From: Paraphysomonas bandaiensis
Lineage: Eukaryota > Chrysophyceae
Direction of reading: 5' to 3'
Assembly: GCA_965644295.1 (NCBI GenBank)
Contig: CBFFRP010000394.1
Location: 1 to 64,000, forward strand
DNA: 64,000 bases
In this document: positions 1-10,881 of the stretch, in pieces
Numbering within the stretch: position 1 is the first letter of the stretch
Layout: each line of letters opens with the position of its first letter
Made by a program: the position numbers and the translations under genes
The notes under the pieces: model-generated
What the model was told of the DNA's origin: nothing
What the model saw: the letters and a program-made list of their open reading frames with translations, nothing else
Databases searched by the model: none

Positions 1-370
1 GGTGGGACTCTCGCTGAGTACCTATAGGTACGTACCTATAGGTATACCTATAGGTACTTTTATAATTAAAATCGAAGGTACCTATTAGGTACCTCTGTCT
101 ACCTATAGGTACATTTTTGAGCAATAGGTGGTACCTAAAGGTTTTCGAATAGGTACCACCTATAGCTACCCAGTATACCTATAGGTACCCCCTAATACAC
201 GTACCTATTCGTCTCCCTATAGGTGGTACCTATGACCTCTAGATTTCCTACTGATAGGTATCCCTATTTATATTAAAATGTACCTATAGGTACTGCCTAC
301 ATGTATCAATACTACCTATAGGTACTACCTAAAAATATAATACCAATACTACCTATAGGTACTATAATTA
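1..370. repeat. Left subterminal repeat cluster (ACCTATAGGT palindrome)
   Basis: About eight perfect copies of the self-complementary 10-mer ACCTATAGGT occur here, with several degenerate versions such as ACCTATTAGGT. They are usually followed by AC, giving GTACCTATAGGTAC. The same motif fills the other end of the element and is absent from its middle. It is probably the binding site of an element-encoded protein. Confidence 0.8.
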
Positions 371-623
371 GCAATAATAAACACAGTATAATATATATAT
401 TGCAAAGTAGAAAAAGCAAGCAATGCAGATCTGTAATCATGAATGAGTAGACAAACTATGTATTCAATTAATATAGACGGCATTAACATAGTTCGAAGTA
501 AAAATTAACGGCAATTACTACTTAGAACCTACAAAATACATACCACGACAAATTTGAACCACATCGTAAGCTAGCTCCCAATCACCTGCTAAGAAGTAGA
601 AGCATTGTGCACTTCAGAAGCCT

Positions 624-2176
624 TCACCGCCAATCTGAAGTTAACAGGGAAGTATCGTCATTGTTCAGACTGTCGTCGTCCTTCTTCGACTTCCCCAACG
701 TTTGAACCATACCCCAACGTTTGAACCATACTAACCTTTCATTCTTGAAAAAATTCAAATCACTGTCACTTATCACAAGCTCACGCCGGGAATCCCGAAT
801 AGGATTCATACCGTCGGTCGCTCTGGAGCAAATTTCAGATGTCCATGCTTCTCGTGGAGGACCTAAAAGCATTTGTTGAGCCGTTGACTCAACCATGATG
901 CTAGTCTGGTCCATAAAGGCCTCAGGATCTTCATTTTCATCGAAATCGTAGGCTCCAATCATGATGCATACTGCCTCAATGGCAGTCTGCATATATGACC
1001 CCTTGTTGTCCACTTGATACTTTCGTGGACTAATACCTTTTCAACAGAATTACATCAATTGGCACAATATAATAAATACTTACCATTTTCCAATACTTCG
1101 GCTAATTCCCGTCTAAATGATGCAGTCGCCCACAAAGGCTGTGTGGAGAACAGCTTGGCGTGACAACATCTAATCTTGGTCTTCAAATTACACGACAATT
1201 TGCGAATATACTTCTTGACATACCTGCAATGATATTAGAAAAAAGTAAATAATATGAGCAGTATATACTTGCACGCCGAAAATGCAGACACCACCTCACT
1301 TGCTAACAATTTTTCATCAGCTTGCAAAGCACCTTCTTTATAAGCGAGAGATAATGCCTACTAGTGTGTTATTCACAATAATAATATAATAGTAGCAGAT
1401 GACTGGGCACTGTAAAATGCGATGCGGCACGATATATATATTATGCTGTACTGTATGATATGATATATATATAACGTAATGATACAATAATGAATGGTAT
1501 AAAATATATGTTATACGATATATATCATACGATATCATAATATTTGATATGGTTGTTCAAAAAACACAAGAGGTATCTAATACAATGATAGATATGAAAT
1601 GTATAATATAACGGTGTACGATATGTTAATACATGATAAAAGGAGGATGGTATTTGATGATGTGAGGGTATACAATATATGATGATATGTGATGCTATAT
1701 GATTCAAGATATGTGGCAGAGAAAACAACATGAATAACCTTGTTATGAGGAGCTTGAGTTGCAACCCCCTCCTTTGAAATCACCACCAAAATCAGCTGAA
1801 TCAGTAGGTCGAAGTGCTCTTCCACTGAAACCACATCTCCTGTGTCCAGTTTAACAAAGAGACGTTCATACATCATCTCTTTGTGATAAGCACGGAATCC
1901 TGGAAGAGTGGAGAGTTTTTCGGCGCTCTGGCGTCCAATGCACAGCTCATTCGTTGTGAGAACCGTCGCCAATATCCTGGACTGGACTTTCTTATGCCTG
2001 AAAGTCGTGTACACTGTCGAGTTGGACGAAGAGTTACATGGAGGCATCCTGGCTTCTCGAGGTGAAGCATCTGACTGTTCGGCGGCGAAGTTGTCGTCCA
2101 CGATGGATTGCTGTTGACAAGGCCTTTTCTGTGCCCTCGCAGACACAGCAGATGCAGTTCGTTTTCGCAGGGGCAT
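624..2176 (-). CDS. Transposon accessory protein, 351 aa, four exons
   Basis: Hand-spliced exons are 2176-1739, 1357-1269, 1223-1084 and 1012-624. All junctions are GT-AG and phases are continuous, giving 351 residues. The N-terminus is basic and serine-rich (starts MPLRKRT), which suits a nuclear or DNA-binding protein. The rest is helical-looking with no domain I recognise. It is transcribed away from the transposase gene inside the same terminal repeats. This two-gene layout resembles the TNPA/TNPD pair of CACTA elements, where the small protein binds the subterminal repeats. That role is inferred from position only. The C-terminus is acidic, with Asp/Asn-rich residues before the stop. Confidence 0.55.
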
Positions 2177-2489
2177 CTCAGAGTAAATTGTGGCATTAAG
2201 TCACCATGAATTCACATGTTTGAAATTCAAATATTCGCATACTCTCTGAATATATTCACATACTCACACTTCGCCTCTTTGCTTCTTTCTTTCATATATG
2301 TAGTTATGTGATGCACTTCTTCGAAGTCAACTTCGAGAGAAGTCCAGGAAGTGTGTGCTATAATCGTGCACTCGTTTTTATATACTAGGAATTTCCTACT
2401 GTACGCACAGTACGGAGCAGAGTACAACACTGTAGTATACTGCTGTACCGTATAACAGATAGCAGTAGATACGATCGTAGCAGTATATT
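2177..2489. promoter_or_regulatory. Divergent promoter region of the transposon
   Basis: These 313 bp separate the two start codons of the transposon genes (2176 minus and 2490 plus). It must hold both promoters. I see no TATA box I would assign with confidence, and none of the ACCTATAGGT palindromes occurs here. Confidence 0.4.
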
Positions 2490-5400
2490 ATGGACAGCTT
2501 GTGGAAATGCGCAATATGTCAGGGAATATTCAGTTCAAGTCAGAGTCTGGGGAACCATGGAAGATACTGCTCGCCACTGTCTTCAGAATCAGAGATTTGT
2601 ACATCAGAGCAGTATTCTAAGAAACGAAAAGCTGCATATGGACCTCAGGCTTACACTATTCATGATGATTACAATCAAGATGACAGTGGAATTGATGAGT
2701 ACAGTGACTGTGAGGACTCATCAATTCCTATGTACATGTGGCAACATCAGAGACTGGAGGAAGCAAGCCCAACTGGAAATACAGAGTTTCCAATCTGTCA
2801 TCCAGATTATGACGCGGAAGACAAACCACTCTCCACGTATAAGAAGCTCCAGGAAGTGTTTTACGACAAGTCTTATGGCGTGGATGCATTGGGAGCTATG
2901 AATCTTGAAAGCTTTATTGAAGCTGTCAGCACTTCGAGTAATCATAACATGTCAGATATTTTGCTTCTCAAGTTGTATGCATTTGGAAGAAAGTGCAAGT
3001 TAAGCCGATCTACAGGAGATGCACTTCTGGAATTGATTCGCTTATTCAAACCTTGTGAAGAACTTCCAAAATCATGGAAGACAGTTGTGTCGAATTTCAA
3101 AAAGAGAACACAACATTACAGATATGTTGAAAAGTCTATAGGTTGGCCATCTTCGTGGGAAATGGAATCTTGGAAAATTTCTGGACAGAAACCTGACGAA
3201 ATCATTGTTCGAGCACGAGACCCATTGGAAATGCTAAGTTATCTGGCCGTCGACCCGACAATTCAGTTCTCGTGGAAAGAGCACGTTCATTATGATACAT
3301 TTTCCATGACAGATATTAATACTGGTGAGAACTATGTTGGTGATCTCATGTCATCATCCTGGGCGAAGAACACGGAGCGAGTTATACGCCAAGAAAAAAT
3401 CCTGAAGGCAAATTAATGCCATGTCTACTGTATCATGACGGGGTTGCTATGGGGCATGGTGCCAACATCAAGTCTGTGCCAGTCCTGGGGACATGCGGCA
3501 ATTTCAGCGATGAGTTAATTCGGAAAAATATTGCAAAGTTTTGCTTAGGTTTTATTCCTGACATCACAAGCACGATAAGTGTCGAAGCTCTGATTTCTCA
3601 TTTGATGGAACGTGGAATGAGCCGAACCGCAGCAGGGAAGGAAGTCAGGTGGTTTAACTTGCACTTGGAAAAAGAATTCTGGAGTATGGTTACGGCTCCT
3701 CTCAAAGCTGCTTCTTCTAGAGGTGCAGAGATGTATGTGTTAGGAAAGGGTTTAATTACCGTTTATACCTTTCATCCTTTTAGCATTGGAGATGACCCGG
3801 CCATCCATCGACAGTTTGGCTTATACGAAGGAAATTCCCGCTTTGCATGTGTTACATGTGAGTATCCTCTGAGGGCCGGTGTTTTTTATAACCCAGACCT
3901 TCATCCGAGGAGAGATGGCAATGCCATTGCTGAACAGTGCCGAAATGTGAATAGTGGTCAGCTATCAGACAAAGAAGAGAAGTATGTTCGTAAGTTACTT
4001 GATAATAGATGCATCATGCCGTTTGTAAACGCCTTCCATCATGCGTTTATGGGCTACAACAACCATTGCTTCAATAATCCTCAAGACTTATTTCACCTGT
4101 TTTGTGCTGGTATTGCAAAAAGTCTTGTTTTATGGATTCTTAGCGTTGTTGACAGTATTAGCACAACAGTAGACCGAACATTTCGAAATATTAAGGGCGT
4201 GTTGGATGCCAGACTTAAGTTGATGCCTCAGGTTCCTGATATGCCACACGTGAATTGGACAGTCTTCAAGAAAGGCTTGATGCACATTATGAGCAATAAA
4301 AGTAAAAAGGAAAAGGGCCACTCGACTGGTTCCGGAGGTGGATATAGATCAAGTGAATTCATCACGGCACTATTGCAACTTCTGTTTGCGGTATGTTTTT
4401 CTAAATTGTATTCTCTATATTATGTGCTTGACATCACCTTTTTACATTAGATTGGCACGGATGGTCAAGTGCTACCGACAGATACCAACTACAGTTATTG
4501 CAGCAAAAATTCACGGCACCTGCGTTTAGGCAATGTAACAAAGAAAGTGTTACAAGCAATTAAAGCCGTGCTGAACGTCTATTTTGAGTGCAAGAAAAGC
4601 TGTTTTACTGATGGTGACATCCTGAATGTGGACCGTATGTGCCACGATATGGTTGCTAAGGTTTTACTGGTATGGGATTTGAAACAAACACTTCTTGGTA
4701 ACCAGCCATCAAGTCCATTAATGCGCAAACTCCATTCTGTAATGCATCTTTCACTTAATATTTCCATGTTTGGGGCATTATCAAAGTCTGATGCGGGTAC
4801 TTGGGAATCAAGCAATCGCTATTTTACAACCGAAAACTGGCGACGCACAAGCAGGAGGTATACTTCTTCTAATGTGGAGATGCTAACATTAGCAATATGC
4901 CAAGATCATTGTCGAGTACTTGAGTTTATAGCCGCGTGCCACACACACGACACTGAATACATAAACTCTCTGAAGCCAGAAATTCCACCGGAGGTCGTTC
5001 TAGTTTACCCCATGAGAAATGTCAAACATGTGCGGTTATGTGTTGATGCTAACCACTCCTTGTTTATTTGTGAAGAAGAAGGAATAGAATTGGAAGAATT
5101 TATTGGACACAAGGAATTATCTAGTAACTCCCTTACTGATTTTTGTAAACAAGCTCTTGGTGATAAGAACTGGAACTGTTTACAACGTGGTGACATCTCG
5201 TTGAAGTTAATACAGGCCCTCACCTACAATGCCAACAAAGAGAGTGGCATTGGTAAAGGATCTCATCATGCCATGAAAGGGGCAGAGAGTCGAAAACCAC
5301 GCTTTGATTTCATATGCATCCAAATGGAAAGTGGAGACATACAAGTTGCTCAAATAGTATCGATGCTTCAGTTGTCAGCGGCCAACAACACTAAATATCT

Positions 5401-5866
5401 CTATATTGTTCAATACATGGAAAAATGTACGACCACTATTCTTGACCCGTTTTCAAAATATAAGTGGGAGGTACTGCGCTACAACAGGCGACGACAACCT
5501 CAGTTTTTTCAGGATATTATTAATTTTGAAAGTATTATTGACACAGCTTTTATAATACCAGATTCTTCTTGCGATGTCGTCGTGGGTAAGCCTCAAATTT
5601 CAGATCGTTTTTGGTTTATTCCGAGGAAGTTTTTTGATCGTTGTGGGTGGGATGATTTGGATTTTATTAACTGTCATCATATAGAGGGAATGCAACAATA
5701 TATCAGACAAAATAGCTCCGGTGCAATTGTTCTTGAACGTAATGTGCATGGCCACGACAGTCATAACGCAAACAATGAGAGTGGCAGTAGTGACCACTCA
5801 TCAGAATGTGATAGCAATCCCAGTACTGTTTACAGCACCGGTGACTCTTCTGACAATGACACATAA
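2490..5866 (+). CDS. Plavaka/CACTA-like transposase, one intron, frameshifted
   Basis: The coding region is 2490-4390 joined to 4451-5866; a 60-bp GT-AG intron (4391-4450) is clear. It would encode about 1105 residues. The N-terminus has a C2HC zinc finger (Cys8, Cys11, His23, Cys27) of the kind that opens Plavaka transposases. The central part has the LLYHDG segment, a DLFHLFCAG segment and KLHSVMHLS followed by GTWESSNR, which I take as the acidic catalytic regions of a DDE transposase. The C-terminus is acidic and serine-rich. Upstream frame and downstream frame meet at an A6 run (3394-3399). One missing A there stops the first frame at 3416, and the second frame is open across the junction. 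It is either a recent inactivating deletion, a sequencing error or, less likely, programmed slippage. Confidence 0.7.
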
Positions 5867-6029
5867 TTAATGTTGCGCGCTTATTATTGATTATGATCAT
5901 AGAATGCACAGCCATACTTGTTTAGTAATAATAATATATAACAAAAAAAGATATATTATACTATTCACCGCTGTGTTGCTTGCCTATGTACATTGTGAAA
6001 CTTAAAACAACATCTGATGGTTCAAAACT

Positions 6030-6333
6030 CAGGTACCTACAGGTCTTTCGTCTTATACCTATAGGCAACGAGTAGCACTACCTATAGATAGTACCTAATC
6101 CTTCGATACCTATAGGTGGGACTTGAGGTACCTATAGGTAGGTGCCTAACTCTTATCACCTATAGGCAGGGTAGCTAGGTATACCTATAGGTAGTGACAG
6201 CTAGGTACCTACCTATAGGTAGGGTCCTTAGGCATGCCTATAGGTGGGTACCTATTAGGTAGGTACCTATTAGGTACCTGCGATGGACCTATAGGTAGGT
6301 CGAGCGACCTATAGGTACTAAATTCGACCCACC
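6030..6333. repeat. Right subterminal repeat cluster and terminus
   Basis: About six perfect ACCTATAGGT palindromes and many near-copies (ACCTATAGGC, ACCTACAGGT, ACCTATTAGGT) lie here. The cluster ends in TAGGTACTAAATTCGACCCACC, the inverse counterpart of the left end. The copies are mostly followed by AGG, unlike the left end, where AC is commoner. Confidence 0.78.
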
Positions 6334-6813
6334 GATGATAAAGATATAAAGCAATCATAAAGGAATTTTGCATCCGTGAGCGACATAGGTATGCATTATT
6401 CTTGTTTGACTATAGACCTCTCACACTGTTGTTTAATCATTACTAATAGAGTCGTTACAGTATTTAGAGGAGTGGAAGCAAATGTAAAATATGTATATAC
6501 TGTTCATTACTTACATACCTTAACTTACAGCGGTGGATTAACGCTTAAATTACACCATTTCCATGATAAAAAACGCTACCACACATATCAAATCTGACGT
6601 AGTTACAATATACATATTGAACACGAATATTGTAATATAAATAAAAATAATATAGTCACACGGAAATAGAAATAATAATATCAACGTCGAACACACATGA
6701 GCTAATCGTGAACATGAATGACAGAAGTGTAGCACACATGAATTCGTATATACAATATATCTGTCGGCCTAGAAATCTAGACAAATGCCATCACTGTCCG
6801 CTACGAACACGTT
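6334..6813. other. Intergenic, no gene seen
   Basis: AT-rich DNA between the transposon end and the stop codon of the RING gene. Short open frames have no recognisable product. It includes the 3' untranslated region of the RING gene. Confidence 0.5.
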
Positions 6814-7754
6814 TCACTCCGCGGACAGATGGTGAGCGTTCTCGGGGGAGAAATCATTCATACTCTGTGCCTCCGAGAGGCTAATAGCTGAAAAGCTTAT
6901 TCCTAGATCATTTAAGCTTTCCACCACCTGCAAATCATTATGAGCCTCTGCGGAAGTGGTTGAGACAGAGGATAAAGACACCGATCGCACTCTATTTGGG
7001 GAAGACAACAACAGCTGCACCGGCACGGGTTCTCCCTGTGGTAACTGTGGTGATATAATAGGGCTTATAACAAGAGGAACGGGGGTTCCTTCTCCGCCGT
7101 TAACACCCTCTTCAAAGAGGTGCTGTCCTATGCGAACAAATATCTCGTGCGGGATGCGCCCGCTGCTATCCGGAGAGGGGATAGAGGGAAAGCAATCATC
7201 TGTTGCAGACGATGTGGAAGACCCTGCATCCTGTCGGCAGGTCGGACAGACCGAGGTCACCACAGACTCATCCGTTAAAGTCCCCAGGAACCATATATCC
7301 ACACAAGCTCGATGAAAGCAGTGCGAACATTTCAAATTACGGATTTCATCTCCATCAACAAAAGCTTCCAAACAAATAGGACATATAGGAGCATCATCAT
7401 TCGCAGAAGAATTATTCGAGGTAAAAGTAGACATGGGTATTTCATCCAGCGCTTTTCTAGCTATATGTCTATCCGCAAATTTATTCTGTTGAATATCACA
7501 ATTAAACATAAGACAACAGTAACAACGTAAACACACACCTGTCGTGATAACTGTATCTGTGATACAAACTGAGTGTTTCCAGACGTATCGTCCCCAAGTA
7601 TCTCTTTGAGCCCTTGATTATGTGATGGAGAGTGACGGAATGTACCCACATGAGGACTTGAGTTAGGTAAAAATATACGATTCTGTGATGAAGATGCTAG
7701 TCGAAATGTTCCATGAAAGAAACCCACATAAGGATTGTGTGGTAAGTCGCTCAT
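6814..7754 (-). CDS. RING-H2 finger protein, probable E3 ubiquitin ligase, 295 aa
   Basis: Exons are 7754-7539 and 7485-6814, separated by a 53-bp GT-AG intron with phase kept. The product is 295 residues. A RING-H2 finger lies near residues 105-155: CPICLEAF, then LKCSHCFHRAC, then CPTCR, the C3H2C3 zinc pattern. A stretch of about 15 residues between the sixth and seventh ligands is longer than usual. RING-H2 proteins recruit an E2 enzyme and transfer ubiquitin. No transmembrane segment is visible, so this one is probably soluble. The tail is Ser/Thr- and Pro-rich and looks disordered. The substrate cannot be told from the sequence. It is head to head with the kinase gene at 8597. Confidence 0.85.
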
Positions 7755-8596
7755 TCTTTATAATTATTATAATTAATAATATAATCATATATATATATAT
7801 AACTACCTGAAATTATGTCCTCTATGATTAGATGAGGACATTATAATACCAGTAACAAGTTGTGTTTAATATCCTCTCACTCAGTGTTATGATAGAGGTC
7901 GAGTAGTAATATAGTGAGATGAGTTCTACTATATCACTCTAGCTACTGTGTATATATACATAAACACATACATTCAAAACGGTTCGGTAATTTTCTATAG
8001 AGAATTCCTTATATAAAATACAGAACAGTATATCCTACTAGTTTCTGTGTGAATGACCCACCCTTCTTTTTGTATATATAAATGGAGATATGAGATATAC
8101 TGTACTGTATATTATAGGCAAAGATATATCATATGGATATTCGTGTAATATGATTGGAATAGAATCCTACATCACCCCTCAATATTCCCTTTTTTTTAAT
8201 TTTTAAAAGTATTGAAAAATTGAGAATATGTGGATTTTTCTGAAAGGACCAGCAGCAGTATCGTAAAGTACGATGGCCAGATCTTCAAGGGCTTAGGATC
8301 GAATTTAGTTTTCAGTTTGTCAGAAGTAAACTCCCTCTCTCTCTGCTATACGATGACTCATGCATATAAGCGATCTGTCCATATGTAGCTATAATCCGAT
8401 CATATACATAGCAGTTCTTCACAATATCATATATATACATTAAATAACCTTCATGAAATAGCCTATCCAGTAACTACCCTTCATACTTTCATCTTACCCC
8501 ATCACCCACACATCTCCTTCCCTCTACATTCATATAATAACAACCACAAGACTCATTCCAGTAGTATGTTCTTAGTAACAGTATATATATAGTAAT
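7755..8596. promoter_or_regulatory. Divergent intergenic region, RING / kinase
   Basis: 842 bp between two start codons that point away from each other. It is very AT-rich, with (AT)n runs near 7785-7801 and many TATATA strings. It holds both promoters. There is no CATA array here, unlike most other divergent regions in this window. Confidence 0.5.
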
Positions 8597-10513
8597 ATGG
8601 GAGGGGGACACTCTCATATAGAAAAAAACAAGTCTCCCAATAAATCATCTCATGTTAATCAATCAGAAGGACATGAATTGGACACAGTTCAGCCAATTAA
8701 ACCATCTGAACATAATAATACTCTAAATAATGAGATTAGCTCGACATGTGAGATAGAGTGTCCTAGTTTCACTCACTTAAACCCTTCAGACTTCACTATT
8801 CTTAACCATATCCGTGGTGGAAGTATGGGGAAAGTCTACTCAGCCAAACGAAACAGTGACTCGTGTATGGTGGCACTTAAGTTTTTCGGTTACACGAATC
8901 GTGATCCGAGTGCGCGTGATGTGTATTCCGAACTAGGCGTTATGTCTGCGCTGAAAGGTGTTGATGGAGTTGTTAATATGTACGGTGCTTTCTTAGACAC
9001 GGACAGTGGGTTGGTGTCTGGAAAGGTATTCTTGAAGTCTTACCCGGTCATTGTGATGGAATTGCTGCGAGGCGGGGAGCTTTTTGATCGCATGCACGAT
9101 CGAAAGAGTATTTCCGAAAAGGATTTAGCACTGATGTTTAAGAATATAATTCATGCTCTTGATAGTCTTCATAGGCATCACTATGTGCACCGCGATCTGA
9201 AGCTTGAGAACCTCATGTTTGTTGACGACCGTGATGACTCCCCGATTAAGATTGTGGACTTTGGTACAGTTGTTGGTGTCCCTGACAGTGATGACGGGGT
9301 GTATAGAGACTCTAGCGTTGTAGGTACTCCTGGGTATATTGCACCGGAGTCTATCCAGTACTTCGATTATTCCCGCGCCTCTGACATGTGGCAGGCGGGA
9401 TGCACGTTGTACAGCATGCTTAGTGGACTTCCGCCGTTCAACCCGCAAGATATGCAACAGATTACTCACCGCAAGTACTTCAAGATGGAGGGCGTGGGTT
9501 GGGATGAAATATCGGTCAATGCCAAGGATTTGGTATCCCGCCTGTTACGTCGCAGTCCGAAGTACCGACCGACCAGTGAGGAGGTTCTCCAGCACCCTTG
9601 GATAGTGAGCGAGGCTCCAGATGCAGACCTTGGTCCTGCTTACATTAAGAGAATCAAACACTTAGCACTTCGTCAAAAGATGAAGTCTTTTTTCGTCGAA
9701 AACAATATTGAGTTAGGTAATCAAGACCGACGAGAGAAGTTGATTGCTACCCTCCCCTTTTTGCGGGAAAACAGACACTCACCCAAGAAGTCGATGTCGG
9801 AAAACATGGTATTTGAAAAAGGAAGTGCAGGAGGATTTCAAAATGACGATGTCGCAGACGACGACCAGTTCGAGACTAGGCTTAAGCGCTTCTCTGGCAC
9901 ATTGGTGAAGTCTCTTTCTATGCCACAAGAGATGCGAAATAGCTGTACTGTTGACTCAGGGGAGGTGACCGTGGATAGCATTCCCACTGGTCGCGTGGGA
10001 TATGATACATTTTCCTCTGTGCTTGGGAAGTCGGATCTGTGTGAACTCGCTTCTCCCCAGGTGTTTAGTATATTTGACGTGCAAAACACAGGAACTGTTG
10101 ACATGAAGGAGTTCTTGCTCACCATGGTGGCATTGCGGCAGCCACTGGAGGAAGGAGAAGAAGGGGATAGTACCTCATTTCGATTTGACGGTGCTTCTGT
10201 AGATTCAGAGTCAACAGCTACTGCACGTATGTACTTTGACATCTTTGATATAAATGGTTCGGGGTTTATAGATGTTGATGAACTTAAAGTGGCCATCGGG
10301 TGTTTCCTTCAGGATGAGTCGAATCCGCTATATAGAAATGCGGAGCAGTATGTGGAAAGTATGGCCAATATCCAATCCCTGTTCGATGAAATCGACTCCT
10401 CGCGGGATGGAAAAATTGAATTTAGCGAATTTCAAACGTTTTATAAGTCACTCTTAGTCAATTCTACTATGAATGCGGCGCAAATTTCCACAGCTTTGAA
10501 AACGAAGAGTTAG
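8597..10513 (+). CDS. EF-hand protein kinase (CDPK-like), 638 aa, single exon
   Basis: An intronless 638-residue kinase. MGGGHSH at the start is a likely N-myristoylation signal (Gly2), so it is probably membrane-attached. The kinase domain spans about residues 65-340: an atypical glycine loop (RGGSMGKV, 73-80), Lys95 in VALKFF, HRDLKLEN near 199-206, DFG near 221 and GTPGYIAPE in the activation segment. A linker is followed by three EF-hand loops near residues 493 (DVQNTGTVDMKE), 550 (DINGSGFIDVDE) and 599 (DSSRDGKIEFSE). The second and third have all the expected calcium ligands. This is the CDPK order of kinase then EF-hands, with three hands rather than four and a long linker. It should phosphorylate Ser/Thr in response to calcium. 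The lack of introns is unusual among its neighbours. Confidence 0.88.
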   Translation: MGGGHSHIEKNKSPNKSSHVNQSEGHELDTVQPIKPSEHNNTLNNEISSTCEIECPSFTHLNPSDFTILNHIRGGSMGKVYSAKRNSDSCMVALKFFGYTNRDPSARDVYSELGVMSALKGVDGVVNMYGAFLDTDSGLVSGKVFLKSYPVIVMELLRGGELFDRMHDRKSISEKDLALMFKNIIHALDSLHRHHYVHRDLKLENLMFVDDRDDSPIKIVDFGTVVGVPDSDDGVYRDSSVVGTPGYIAPESIQYFDYSRASDMWQAGCTLYSMLSGLPPFNPQDMQQITHRKYFKMEGVGWDEISVNAKDLVSRLLRRSPKYRPTSEEVLQHPWIVSEAPDADLGPAYIKRIKHLALRQKMKSFFVENNIELGNQDRREKLIATLPFLRENRHSPKKSMSENMVFEKGSAGGFQNDDVADDDQFETRLKRFSGTLVKSLSMPQEMRNSCTVDSGEVTVDSIPTGRVGYDTFSSVLGKSDLCELASPQVFSIFDVQNTGTVDMKEFLLTMVALRQPLEEGEEGDSTSFRFDGASVDSESTATARMYFDIFDINGSGFIDVDELKVAIGCFLQDESNPLYRNAEQYVESMANIQSLFDEIDSSRDGKIEFSEFQTFYKSLLVNSTMNAAQISTALKTKS

Positions 10514-10881
10514 TCATGAATCCAGTTGCAAATAATTATGTGTGATATGTGGTGTTTGTTGCCTATAAATAGTCTCGTGATATGCCCTGCAGTAAATTAC
10601 ATTGTTGACTGTTTCTACTACATTATACTTATTGGAATAGAATGTCCTGACACTGAAAGTCTGTGATGAAAGATAAATATAGAAGAAACTGCTATACTAT
10701 GTTTTATGTGGGGCTAAATAAAGTCGGTTTCTGTTTACATGTTTACTTAGAGGTCATCATTAAAAGCTATATCCCCATTTTACCTGAATTGGGTTCAACA
10801 AACGCTCATATAGACATTCAACTTCAACATCCGGTTCGAACAGAAGCTATCTTTTGTTAAGATTCATTGATTAACGTCTAC
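10514..10881. other. 3' flank of the kinase gene, no gene seen
   Basis: AT-rich sequence with the kinase 3' untranslated region. One open frame at 10663-10860 has no recognisable product and no coding-like composition. Confidence 0.4.

Larger units (their letters stand above)
1..6333. mobile_element. CACTA/Plavaka-like DNA transposon
   Basis: The unit is bounded by GGTGGG at position 1 and its inverse CCCACC at 6328-6333. A further 13-bp inverted match, AGTACCTATAGGT, lies 8-10 bp inside each end. Both ends carry clusters of the palindrome ACCTATAGGT, like the subterminal transposase-binding repeats of CACTA elements. Between them are two divergent genes: a 351-codon accessory gene on the minus strand and a transposase gene on the plus strand. 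The left terminus coincides with the window edge, so the terminal repeat may be longer and the target-site duplication cannot be checked. The superfamily is inferred from the transposase motifs and end structure. Confidence 0.72.

Noticed and set aside
2557-2901. 114-residue plus-strand frame within the transposase
   Set aside because: It overlaps the zinc finger and following region of the transposase in another frame and has no coding signature.
1-6333. ACCTATAGGT clusters considered as a CRISPR array or telomere-like repeat
   Set aside because: Spacing is irregular, copies are palindromic and they occur at both ends of a transposase-bearing unit, so they are subterminal transposon repeats.
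10830-10850. GGTTCGAAC at about 10831 as a tRNA B box
   Set aside because: No matching A box, acceptor stem or anticodon arm could be built around it.
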